Assembly: GCA_964034945.1 (NCBI GenBank)
Contig: OZ035962.1
Span: 104,604,034-104,668,033 of the forward strand
Source of the DNA: Chrysopilus asiliformis
Lineage: Eukaryota > Arthropoda > Insecta > Diptera > Rhagionidae
Reading direction: 5' to 3'
DNA: 64,000 nucleotides
Shown one piece after another: positions 46,906-59,000 of this stretch (positions are counted from its first letter, which is position 1; each line of letters starts with the position of its first letter). The notes beneath the pieces were generated by a model. It was not told the DNA's origin and did not search any database. It worked only from the letters and a program-made list of their open reading frames with translations. A program made the position numbers and the translations under genes.

Positions 46906-47886
46906 TAGAACTATCCATCGTTTTAGATCTCATAACACATTTCTCAGCCTATCACAACACATGAAAAAGTTCCATATAAAAATAAGATGTTATGCTCATA
47001 GAAAACCAAAACAAGCAAGGGATTTTCAGGAATATTTTTGAGTAACTTAATTACAATTTTTGTTGTTACGTACTAGAAACAGAAATCGACATCAAACTCG
47101 TTTTGTAATTAAAATTGACGTAAAATCATCAAATTGTACATGATTTGACCTTGAACGTGACAGTCACGTTTCTTAAAAAATTTGAATTACTCATTTGGAA
47201 TTGGAAACCAACGAAAACATAATCCTCAAATTGTGGATGTTGAATTTTCGAATGTTTAAAATACCTGTTGCTAATAGATTAAGAGCACATGCTTCTAATA
47301 ACGCATTGCAGCTATCGTAGTTTTATTTTAGTAATTCATTTTACGGGCGAACACACAGTTTTGGCAATCACTCAAACAAATATTCTTTCGTTTGGGTAGA
47401 TGTACTCAAATATTAAGTAAAATATGCGTCAAGCGGAAAATTATCATAAATGTTGCTATTTTTGACTTAGAAGATATCTTGTAAAGTTAACAGCAATTAG
47501 AATGGATTATTTGAAAATACTTAGAGATATCTAGGATTGTCCGTTATTTCAATTGTATAGAAGCATTTCATACACACATTATCTGTGACGTAACTCAAAT
47601 ACTGAACTACTAAAATCCAATACCGAATACCATGCTTATTCACAAAAGCTATTATTGCTTGTTAATACCCATAACAATTGTTAGAACAGAAATCGGTATT
47701 CACATTTCACTTTGCTTGCTATGAACTTTCGATAATATTGTTAAGCTAAAAATTGTCAAATAAAACCGTATTCAGAGTGCACTATTGCTTGTTAGAATTG
47801 TTCAAAAGTATTGTTACGATAGCAAAAATAAATTTTAGTTGTTTGGGAAGAAATATTTTTTATTTTTCAAGCAAAAAAATTGATTT

Positions 47887-48367
47887 TAGTAAAACACACT
47901 TAAATGCAAGACGCTTAAATGTAAAACTCGTGTAATTGGACGCCATATTTGTGCCTGGAGGATTTCAAACCATTTTTCATAATATACGGATAAATTAAAC
48001 ACGCTTAATTGCAATACTTGCTTAAATGCAACCATTTTCATACCCCAAAAGTATAAATTACATGAAATTTTACACGTTTAAATGCACATGTGCAAAAATA
48101 AAACGTGCAAAAAAAACAACAAAAAAAAATGTGATTTTTGTTATTTTTATGTGATAAAATGAATTCTTAATTAGATTCATTGTTTTTGTGTAGCTTAATT
48201 GAATTTAAATGTTTATTACAGGAATATTAAAGTTGCATGTTTATCTTTGACTCGCATAATTGCACATTAATGTGTATTTCTTTGTGCTACGGATAAATGC
48301 AAAACACGGATAAATGCACATGAAATTCTGCGAAGTTCGATGTGCATTTAAGCGTGTTCTACTGTGT
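47887..48367. mobile_element. Pogo/Tigger-like MITE, CTTAAATGCA family
   Basis: The left end AGTAAAACACACTTAAATGC and right end GCATTTAAGCGTGTTCTACTG are inverted. Inside, the TIR-like word (C)TTAAATGCA / GGATAAATGCA recurs at least eight times in both orientations, the same architecture as the CCTCGATAACTCG elements. Confidence 0.5.
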
Positions 48368-48380
48368 TGTTTTTTTAAAG

Positions 48381-48694
48381 ACATATCGTCGGTGATAGTG
48401 CAATACCGCGTATGAGCAGTTTGTAAATACCGCGTATCTACATTTTGAATGTTTTACGGGGGAAGAAAAAGTTTGATATTTCTAACCCTTTAAAGAGATT
48501 TTCTCGTCTAAGATTTTTTGGGACCTCATTATGACAGTCATATAATGAGGTCCCAAAAAATCTTAGATGAGAAAATCTCTTTAAAGGGTTAGAAATATCA
48601 AATTTTTTCTTCCCCCCGTAAAACATTCAAAATGTAGATACGCGGTATTTACAAACTGCTCATACGCGGTATTGCACTATCACCGACGATATGT
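48381..48694. repeat. Palindrome with ~152-bp arms
   Basis: Left arm 48381-48532 and right arm 48542-48694 are reverse complements with two substitutions and one single-base indel; the centre is only 9 nt. The outer ends are ACATATCGTCGGTGATAG. No target duplication is visible. Confidence 0.92.
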
Positions 48695-48890
48695 TGGATT
48701 ACCACGTGGATTACCAAGTCAACTTCTTCGCGATACCAGCGATCCGTTTTCCATAGAAGAAAAAAACAGTTTTAAAAAATATTTATCGTCTCCCCGCAAT
48801 GTAATACAACAATCCGCCAATGCAATACAACAATCCGCGAATGCAATACAACAATCCCTGAATGCAATACAACTGCAACTATTAAAATAA
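48672..48890 (+). pseudogene. Possible Harbinger-nuclease-like fragment with 21-bp tandem repeats
   Basis: The frame reads YVGLPRGLPSQLLRDTSDPF then SIEEKNSFKKYLSSP, which resembles the RD..NPF..(P/E)E..F.K.(Y/F) N-terminal stretch of insect PIF/Harbinger nucleases. It then dissolves into three to four tandem 21-bp units coding NAIQQSA (about 48797-48880). It partly overlaps the right arm of the palindrome. Too short to be functional; the resemblance is by eye only. Confidence 0.25.
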
Positions 48891-49584
48891 TTCACAAAAT
48901 TGTTGCCATAACAACACAACGAACATTTTTAACGAAACTTTTTAACAAGCAAAATTGTGATTACCATTTTCTTTATGGATTGCTATGAAATTTATTGTTA
49001 CTTAACAATATTGTTAGCTAACAATAAATTTGTGAATAAGCATGTACAACTAATCCAGAAGTTACAATGATTTACATTTACAACAAACAGTAAAACACTT
49101 TACACTTTATTACTTCGGTGTCATAAACAAAGCTTCGAGAATGACATCACTCTGATTTTACCATGTGTTATTTTTTTATTTGAGGTAAAACTTCTGATTC
49201 TCCAACCGGATTTTCATCAAATTTTATGCAAGACGCCACCACCGTCGCCGCCAAATCGATCGAGCCCGTTGTTTATGGTAAATTTATAGGTAATCTACCA
49301 ATAGTTCTTGTCCAAAAAGTTAATGAGAACAAAGAAAAATAACGCTGCCCGACACGAATCCGAGTTTTACTAGTTTTTAGTTTGAAATCAATTCGGATAG
49401 CTCTAGCGACGGCTGCAGCAGTAAGACTGAATAACAAAGTTCTGTCGGAAGTGAACAGGGCTTTGAAAAGCCACAAAATTTTGAGTTGAAGCACAAAGCA
49501 GGGACCTTGAAAATTATTCTCTGGCAAGCGACGTCACTATGTAAAAATTTTATAAAGAGAAATACCCACCACAAAAATGTATTA

Positions 49585-50122
49585 TGCCGGAGACACATGT
49601 GCAGAATTTTGCATGCAGCGCAGTTAGAATACACAGGTTTATATGAAGGAGCCCACACGTAAATTCTGCATGCAGCGCAGAGCTGCACCATGTCTCTATT
49701 TCTAATTTCTCTGCGCAGAATTAGTGATCCCAACTGAGGATTCTTGTTTGGTGTTTGGCAAAATCGCCTGTTAGCAAAGAGACTATGGACTAGATTCGTA
49801 CACAGGGAAAACGAAAGTTTGACATTTGGTAAGAACGATTTTTGGCGAAGAACAAGTCTCAGTTTTAAGTAGAAAATATTCAATACTTTGTGTTCACGTT
49901 ATCTATGTCTTTCAGGAACATGAGGTGGTCCATCCATTTCCAAAGGTGATCCATCCATTTCCAATACAAAAATTGATTGTTTCGAATGAATTCAATCAAT
50001 TCTTCTTCCATTGTTGACAGCAGCCGATGCGATGAAATGACAAAAAAAATCTGCTCATGTGTCTCAGCTGCAGATCTGCAAGCAGCGCTGCATGCAGAAA
50101 TTCTGCACATGTGTCTCCGGCA
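49585..50122. mobile_element. MITE with TTA target duplication, TGCCGGAGACACATG ends
   Basis: TIRs TGCCGGAGACACATGTGCAG continue ..AATTTTGCATGCAGCGCAG; the right end is the near-perfect complement. TTA at 49582-49584 and 50123-50125. An internal copy of the TIR-like GCATGCAGCGCAG motif sits near 49670. Confidence 0.75.
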
Positions 50123-51462
50123 TTAAGGTAGAATGGTATGATCTTAAGTACAATATTCCAACGGTTGTCTGCCGCCATGAACACCAAGCTAGTGTCGGAT
50201 TAATGGAATCGGCGGACTACAGTGTATACACGATAAAACTTTGAACTAGAACTATGAAACTGGCGGATAAACGAGTTTACATTCTCTTCATTTAACAATA
50301 AAACTACGGATTTCAATGTTTGTATGAATGTGCACTTTTACTAAATACCAAATATTACAAAATAAAGTACAACTTTATTACTTAAAAATCATAGTTTACT
50401 AATTATGGATATACATACGCTCAATAGTAATAATAAAGCAAGACCAATTTTCCAAAAGATTTGTTAAGGATTAAGAGTTGAAATAAAATAAACGGTGGAT
50501 AATCATACCATTTATTAAAATACGATTTCTAGTCCAACCAATCATTTTTCTCTTTAATCCTGTAGCAATCGTTTTTCTCTTTAATCCAGAGGCGTAGTTT
50601 GGTGCAAGGGGAGCAAAAAAAAATACATGAAAAAAAAATATTTTTATTAATTAGTTTTATACCAAATTTAACTTATAACAACGGGTTTTTAGTCATATCG
50701 ACACAATATTTTACTTTTTTTTGATAAATAAGCCCCTTAATTATAGACGCCACAAGAGTGAAAGTATCTTTGTCATGTTTTCAAAATACCATTGCTTAGT
50801 TATAACAAGACAGTCAATGTTTGCATACAATAATCAAAGTCTATTGACCTTTTCGTTGGAGAGGATGGTCATAGTAGTATTCACTCTGTACGTACTTGCA
50901 GGAAATCTCTTTACTAAACGTTGAAAAAATTCTCTGTGCTTTAGTACTTGATTTTGCGCATTTTTCTGTTTATTTCACTGACAGATAAATGCCACGTGCG
51001 ATTTCAACAGCTTTTGAGAATCCGAAGCGCCTTTTATTTTGGTTTTTATCTGAAAAGCTTATTGATTTTTCTATATAAAAGTCAAGGCACACAAAACTTG
51101 AGGGTTACTATACCTATATAAAAAAAAAAACATGTGTGTGCAGTGCACACGCGGTAGAAGTGAAACCTTAGGAAAACTAAACCGCGAGAGAATGAGACGA
51201 ATGCGGTATCAGGAGTGGGATAGTTATAGGGTTTATTTATTATAATATTGGTACCAAGTTCAAAAGTCATATTATCTTTTTTATTCAGACTCTTTGTTTT
51301 CAATTTCAATAAATGACACGAGCGGCTTATGATAACTAAAGTATAACATGAAGGCTTTGGTTTAGGTTTGATCAATATATCTTTGAAATACAGCGTCAAT
51401 TACTGTTTTCGATCTTGTTGTCGATTGTTGTCGAATAACTTAAAAAGTTTTGGGAAAAAATG

Positions 51463-51702
51463 TTATTCTTATAGGACCTTCCATTTCGAATTTTGAAAAT
51501 CTATTACCGGATTCATGATCAGCGACCCCAAACATAATGCCAATGTTCCCGAGGAATAATGGGAAAAAGGATATTTGGGTTATCCTTACAGGAACCTCCA
51601 TTTCGAATTTTGAAAATCTAGTACCGGATTCGTGATCAGCGACTCCAAAAACCCTATAATGCAAATTTTTCCGGGGAAAAATGGGAAAAAGGATATTTTA
51701 AT
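51463..51702 (+). repeat. Tandem repeat, ~120-bp period, 2.3 units
   Basis: Units start at 51463, 51580 and 51702 with TTATYCTTAYAGGA, and each includes CCATTTCGAATTTTGAAAAT and GATTCRTGATCAGCGAC. It is the front part of an interspersed repeat that ends at 51896. Confidence 0.85.
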
Positions 51703-51896
51703 TATCCTTACAGGACCTTCCGTTTCGAATTTTGAAAATCTACATAGCTAAAAACCTCCTCCTGGCAACACAGATCATTTTGCAAAAAACCGCGTAAAAA
51801 TCGGTCGAGTAGTTTTTGAGTTTTGTAATCTCAGACAGACAGACAAACAGGCAGACAGGCAAACAAACAGACAAACATCCATTTTTATATAAATAT
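51703..51896 (+). repeat. Interspersed repeat tail with CAGA/CAAA microsatellite
   Basis: AAATCGGTCGAGTAGTTTTT leads into (CAGA/CAAA)n and CATTTTTATATAAATATG. This SINE/RTE-like tail is similar in style to, but a different family from, the copies at 7.3 and 12.7 kb. Confidence 0.55.
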
Positions 51897-52977
51897 GTAT
51901 CTATTGCAATGTATGACGAAACATCAGTATTTTATCCCCTCCTGTCTCCACTTCCTCCCTCCACCTACCACCCTCCTACCACTTCTCCCCTTCCCCCTAC
52001 CCATCACTCTTGTTTACGATAAATTGACCGGCACCCATTTGTATTCTATCTCATTTTCTCGCAGGCTAAAAAATCCTGTCTCTTTTTACTGTCGCTTTTT
52101 CGTTTCATCGAGTTTGAAATCACTCACAACGGCGCTAAAGAAGTTTTCACTTCAAAAAAATTGATAAGCATATAACAAAGTATTTTGTCTGCCTGTTTAT
52201 GAAGACATTTTGCTTCCTTTTGCTTCAATCTCAAGGAGGTGTGCGTATTAAATGGGATTCTAGAAGAAAAATGTTTTTCGTTTTTAAGTTTTGTTACAAT
52301 GCAATATTAACAAATTTAAAATTACTTCAAAAAGTTACTTATTAGGGGTATTCACAAAGGCTGTTATAGTCGTAAAATAATACAACATAATACTAATTGT
52401 TAAGGTTCTCCCGACCCGTGAACGCACTCTTTCGCACTTGTCGCAAATTTCACTCATACTTTTTCATGTTCTTCTTTTTTGGAGTTCACTCTAAACATTT
52501 AAAATTTTCACTAAATAATTAACAACACTAAGCATAAAAGAGTTTAATCACTAAAAACACTATTCAATTTTTATACAAAAAAACAATTAACAGACCCTGT
52601 CAAAAATAAGCGAATTGTTGTTGCTTATTTCTTATTTGTTTAAGTAAATTTAATATTTTTACACAAAGCTGTTAATACATAATAGGTATAATAACAATTG
52701 AGATATTCTTACTTTCTACCCAGTAAGAACGAAAAAGATTTTGTTGATTAGGTATGTAAAAAATTATTCATTTTTAAATACTTACGGATAGAGTGTCGGG
52801 TTTCAATTAAACTAAATTAATTTCCTTAAAACCCAAACCTTTTTCAAAAACCGTAGATCCCAAGGGCTAACCTGACGTGTTTCAAACCTACCAATGTCCT
52901 CAGAGCAATTTTAATCTATAAAGAAAAACTGTGGCAACAGAAAAGTAGAAAAAAAATAAATAAAGTACAATAGAACT

Positions 52978-53286
52978 TTACCTTACGTACGCAGATGTAA
53001 CAAGCCAAAGATCAACGTTTTGCCGTAAAAATTGATAAATCCTTGAAAATTTTAAAGACGAATTACTAAAAAGTTTAACGATATAGACATACCTGTACAT
53101 TATTCGGCAATGTTTTTCAGTGGCGAAAATATACTCTTTACTATCTTTACAAAACAATAATTTCAACTTATATTTGAAGTTAAAATAAAATTTTGCATTA
53201 GTCAAATAATCAATAAAAATATTTAACCTGGTTATGTTTTTTAATCCTCCAATGTTTTCAATTTTAAAGTTTCTATCAAAAGCCAT
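52978..53286 (-). CDS. Doubtful hypothetical exon
   Basis: An open frame of about 100 codons starts MAFDRNFKIENIGGLKNITR and ends at consensus-like donors (TAC|GTAAGG or AAG|GTAAAG). A downstream acceptor at about 52918 could add 23 residues before a stop. The composition (Lys, Phe, Ile, Tyr, Asn) is what AT-rich non-coding DNA would also give. I recognise no domain. Confidence 0.15.
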   Translation of the reverse strand: MAFDRNFKIENIGGLKNITRLNIFIDYLTNAKFYFNFKYKLKLLFCKDSKEYIFATEKHCRIMYRYVYIVKLFSNSSLKFSRIYQFLRQNVDLWLVTSAYVR

Positions 53287-56092
53287 GTTGTATATCTTAG
53301 ATATCTAAACTACTTTACCATTATTGTTAGGTATTTTACAGAAATTCAGAGTTTGTCAACTTACGATTTATTCCAATATTGAATTTGTTTTAATTCTCAA
53401 AGAGGATGAATGATAAACCTGTAGGAGTTGAGGATTAAACCACGAACAAGCGAAAATGTTTACAGAATTTAAAATACTTACCACCTGGAAAAATGCGCTA
53501 TCTAAAGTCAAAATCGGTTGAAGTAGAAAGTCGAATCAACGAAGACTAACTTTCAAGGGGTGGGGTAACATACGTTACCTTAAAAGTGACAATAGTCACC
53601 TTTCCGACCAGTTCTTTCTTGTTTTTTATTTTTTTTAACTTCAGTCACTTTTTTCCATACCGGACTTATATCATTTCACATTTTTTTTTAGCTCCATTTG
53701 GTTTAAGGTTTTTAATTGCATTGCACGACTTTCAAACAAAAAAAAAATGGTAATAGTTTAGACTTATTTTGTTATTCTAGTATTAATTTTAAATCTAGTG
53801 CAATTAATATATCAAACTTTCAGTGATACTGGTTCATGTGATAATAAAATGGTAATAGACATATTGTGTTTTTTCATGGGAATATGTCTGTCTTTACCTT
53901 TTGTTTATTAATATACCAGTAGTGTCACTTTTTTGTTTGCATACGTCACTTTTTTTTATTCCAAAACCCACTATTTTGCTTTCAAAGTCTGGTCACCCTA
54001 TTCAAGGGTTCCATAAAAAATTGGGGTGACTACAAAGATATTAACTGCTTGACTTAAATGCCTCTGAAAATACTTGGTTCCAAAACAAATTTTCCACATG
54101 AAAGTAGAGTTCCATGATATTTACATTGATAAAGCATTACGTGAAAAATCATTGAATGGTTTACCTGTGTACACGTTTTTCCCCCCAATAAAATGTTACT
54201 AGACATATAAATAAAAAAAAATAATAGTCTTAAAAATCGGTATTTTTAACAGTAATATAGCAATATTTTAAGGAATAACACAACCAGCCGAACTTACATT
54301 TTGCTGCCACATGTGTTAACATCGTGCTAAGAAAAGTCTATACAAATGTGTACTTATATCACTCTATATAGCTACCTACTCTGCTATTTCAGTCCGCCGC
54401 GTCGTCATTTTTCTCGCTTTCCGCCCGTCCCGCTTGGTTTAAATGAAATCAGTCGTTTACTATGGCAACTTAAAAATGGTGTAAGAAAAAAAACAGCCAC
54501 AGTTGAATCTCGCTGAGAGAAATTCAATGTTATATCTCTGTCTGCCTCTTTCTCTCTTGTGCGGCTTAAAGGAAGGCTCTCATGAACGTGATGACTTTCC
54601 CTGTCATTCACGCAGCCACCATTTTTTTGTTCGCTCAATTTGCCTAAAAATCGGATTTTCCATTAAAAAACCAGTATTGAGCCCATGTTTTGTGTATTTC
54701 CAAACATGTTTATTTAATTGATAAACCAAACTCCGAATTAATTTCTTAAAAAAATAAAATTCATTTTGGATCTAGCATAACCGATATTCTTTTTATTTTA
54801 TTGTTTGCATTTTGCTAATCCTTGAACCGAAACACTCCGAAATAATCCGAAGTCTGTCATCTCAAATCCTTTTTTTTACCGCTTTGGTATTTTCTCTTTA
54901 TCAATATTTTAAAAATTATCAATAAATCTAAAAAAATAATAATATAAAAGTATCTAGTTTAAATTTTATGCTAATATTCTACTAAATTATAAGTGAGTTT
55001 TGCTTATAAATCAACTTTGCTAGTTCTAGTTCTAATAAAAAATTTCTCTAAAATAAAATTTTTCATCTAAAATTATAAAACCGCCAAAAAGAAAAATATA
55101 AAAAAACGTATTTCTCTAGCATCTTATGATGCTATTAACAGGGTTGCTGTTAACTGGCGTATTTTATATTTTTCCACCAAATATTCGGTTTTTAAAAAAT
55201 TCGACTTATAGGGAATACAAAAATTCTCAAATATTTTGAGCCCAGCCGGTAATTCAAATAGGGTTTTTACAGGGTGTCTAGATCTTTTTTGCAAATTAGG
55301 ACCTTCATCTAGATTCTAGAATATCTCGATAACCGTTATCATTACCATATTTCGTATATTTTTCTTTATTACTGGATAACAATGTTTTGCGATTTTGAAA
55401 AAAAAAGACTGAAAATAGAGGCACAAAATCATAATTCGTATTTTCGTAAGTTAGACTGATGAAAAAGTGAAAAACGGCAAAAATAGCGGTGCTCCAAGCA
55501 GAGTGTTTTGATTGGCCAGCACTCAACTGACGTGACACGTCCGGAATTTTGCTTTGCAGGAGAGCGAGCGGGAGCCTTGTGAGTAGAAATCCGGTTTTAT
55601 GCCTCTATCTCGCTCTTGGCTGGTTCCTCTCATTTCGTGATTGCTAGCTCGTTGGCGGCCATATTGATTTGGACTTCGTCGTGTTCAGTCGAGTTCAGTT
55701 CTCGTCGCATTTCTTGTTCGCGGTTTTCTGCGGTGTGTGATTGTAGTTTTAACTTGTGGCTAAATCGTGTCGGTGTGACCACACACAGTCACAATCGGGC
55801 AGAAAGTTTTTCTCGATCAGATTTTAGCATTTTACTTTGATTTTCCCATGTTAAATTAATGTAGTTTATTGGAAAAATTGCAACTAACGAAATGTAAAAC
55901 TAAAAAGTCAAATACAGTTGAAATTGAAATCGAGGTTAAAGGCATATTTCTGTTAGTGTCAAGTTTTTTGTGGCGGATGCCAAACTAGCCGCGAAAAGTG
56001 AGCTGAAGACGCTGGCTTTTTCATTAGCCACCGAATTACTTGCAATTAATTTTTGTATTTAACACCTTTTGACAATTTGTTTTTAATCAGCA

Positions 56093-59000
56093 ATGAGTGC
56101 TTACAAGGATTCTGACGGTAAGTGAGAAAAATTTCGCCGATACAATTTCCTCCTGCATTGAAGCGTAAAAAGCTCCTCGTTGACATAAGAAGTTTCTTTC
56201 TCGTTTGAATTTCTTGGTGATAAACATTTTTTTCTTTTACTTGATAATCGAGAGGTGATTTTGAAATCTTTAACTTTTAACCAAATAAAGCAGAATTAGT
56301 TTTTTTAATAATCTGTAGTTTGTAGCTGAAGACTCACGGCTTTCCAGTTTTTTTCTGCTACGCTTTTATCGTAGAAACAAACCCAAGAGCGAAGCTTGGA
56401 TAAGCAATTTTCCAAGCCTAGGAATTTGTATCTTATTTGGACGGTGTAGGATTCAAACTCAAATCCTGAACTGCGATAGAAGCTTATAATCTTCAACTAT
56501 TGTCTTGTAAATTTTGGGGCTGCCCATAAAATACGTCACGGCAATTATGTTTATCGAACCCCCTCTCCACGTCATACTTTTTGTATTTTTTGCATGGAGT
56601 TTTTTCGCGGCGTCACATTACCCAGACTTTCTTCTTAAAAGGTTGACAGATTTTATGCACAACATACCAAAATAGATTCCACTGCTATTTTGACGTTTTT
56701 ATACCGCGTATGAAATTGGGCATATTTTAGTTTTTTTTAAACTTATACACAGACTATGTTCACATTGCTGAAATAGACTGCCTAAAAAGTTAAACTGAAT
56801 TGAAGCGTCAAAGGCGCGCTGCGACGGCAAACTTCATGTTCCCGTCGCCTATTGCCGCCGCTTTGACATAATGGAAAGCGTCAATGGCCGACAGCATTTT
56901 CTGTCAAATGTGAACATGAACAAATAGTAGTGGCGCTTGTAGCAGGTCTTGCTACCAATTCTGCGTAGATAGCTCCGCTCGTGGATTTTGTAACTAAAGA
57001 TTTGCCGTCGCGGCACTTTTTGAATTGAGTTCAAATTAAGCGGGAGCGGCGCCGTTGCCATCGTCATTCTATGAATGTGTTTACATTGAGACTCACTTTG
57101 AGGCGGCACGTCATTCGTGATGGTGAGGGACGCAGTGGGGAGGGAAACCAAAAAGAGCGAACGAAGTTTAGATTCACTTAAAATTATCGGTCGCAAACCG
57201 GTTTTTGAGTCTGGTCGTTGAAACCTGTCGTTTAGTTTTGTTGATGAAACCGGTTTATGAATCCAGATAAAGCGAACCGTGTGCATACGGCAGAAAAATG
57301 AGGAAAGACGTGCCGCCTCAAAGTGAATCCTAATGTAAACACAGTCTATCAGCATCAATTGCGCTCTGTTTGTTAAAAAAAAGTGACACGAACGCCCACT
57401 GGTGACACTTCCATTCTGTTTAGTTCTTTAAGAGCTAACCAGCCATCCACACCTGCCATGAATCCCGTCAATGTCGCTGTTATATCTGATGTTACGTCTA
57501 GTGAAGACAGAAATGTCAGACAGTTTTTGCTGACATCTTTGCTAACAGAAATGGTGACGGAAATTTGACATTCGTGAATTCAAAATGGCGGATTGTAATT
57601 TATCACGTGGAGAGACGCTCCATTTTATAAACGAATACCGTTTAAAAGAGTGTCTCTGGAATACCAAAAGTAATCTTTACAAAAGAAATGATTTGAAAAA
57701 GGCATCGTAGGAGCAGCTGAAGTGTCTTTGATTTATATTCTTTACTTTCTAGATCTGCTAATTCTTGTAAGCACTAAAATATTTACTACTCTCAGTTGTT
57801 TACTGTTCAACGCCATTTCTGAAAATGAAATGTCATGCCAGAATCTGCCCATCTACGTCGTAACAAAATTTCCTCATGACATTTGCTGTTAACAGTTCTG
57901 TCAATGTTTCCAGCAGACGTGGATGGCGTGTAAAGGTGGGTTTAGAAACACGAGCATTTTCATTTTTACTGGCAAAGTGAGTGAAATGCCAGATTTCTTA
58001 TGACTTTTTCACCAAGTGGGAAAGGGACGGGAAACCACTCAGTAAAAATTTTACTGGAAATTTTGCTTGCATGTAGTGGTTTTACTATCCATAATTTTCG
58101 TCGACGATAGGAAAGTTATGGCAGTAAACAACAACAAACACATTGGACTTCCCCGCCCTGCCAGTAAAATGTTGCCCCTGAATTATGGGGAATTATGGCA
58201 GCCAGCAAAAGTAAGGTTAAGTTCGATGTTTATTTGAAAGCTACGCATTTTAAATGGAAACGGGAGGTAATAATAATTATGTTATTAATTATAACATCAC
58301 ACAAAATGATTTTGTTAGGTGAAATTGAAGTGATAACAAACGTATTGCTGCGAGAAGGTGATGTGCAGTGACACTTCGCCATAAAGTGGAAGGGAAAGTA
58401 CGTGTGAGACACTGATGTGATCGACTTTTTGCGCACGTAAATTTGAATTTCGCTATCCCGCTCACTTTGCCAGTAAAAATGAAAATGCTCGTGTTTCTAA
58501 ACCCACCTTAAGAGTGTGTGCGAAACGATCAAATTGCGTGCTAATTCCAGTTTTTATTGGAAAAACTCTTTTTTTTCCAATTCCTTATTTACATTTAAAA
58601 TCCCACACTTCGTTTGTTCGATTTAAACAAAATGGTGTCTGCCGGCCGCCATTTTGTTTTTTCTCACACATGCGTACACACATTTTTCATTATCATAGGA
58701 GTTACGTTGGTGTGCCAATTTGTAACACCACGTCTTGATTAACAATTTTTCATCCGAAGAAATATCTCACCGCAATGAGATTTTTTTGACAGCTGGGCCG
58801 AAAATCTCTTGAAATTTAGTACTCAAAATGCCGATGAAAAGAAAACACATAGTCGCCGCTCCCGCAATTAATGCAATACGTGAAATTGAAAAGGTTGAAA
58901 CAGAAGAACAGACGAAAAGAAAAACCCCTTAATGTTATATATTCTCTTCCAAAGCTTTTGGTATCGTATTTTGTAAAAATTAGTTATTTTTGCAATTACT

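Larger units (their letters stand above)
43649..56092. other. Large gene-poor interval between bestrophin and ADD1
   Basis: 12.4 kb with no gene I can support. The 43.7-45.1 kb part is AT-rich and includes the bestrophin 5' side and two GGGTCATTTTATGACCC palindromes (44742-44758, 44786-44802). MITEs, a Tc1/mariner-type element, palindromes and tandem repeats fill 45.2-51.9 kb and are listed separately. 51.9-55.5 kb is AT-rich with one doubtful exon (52978-53286). About 55.5-56.1 kb is probably ADD1 promoter and 5' UTR. Confidence 0.6.
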
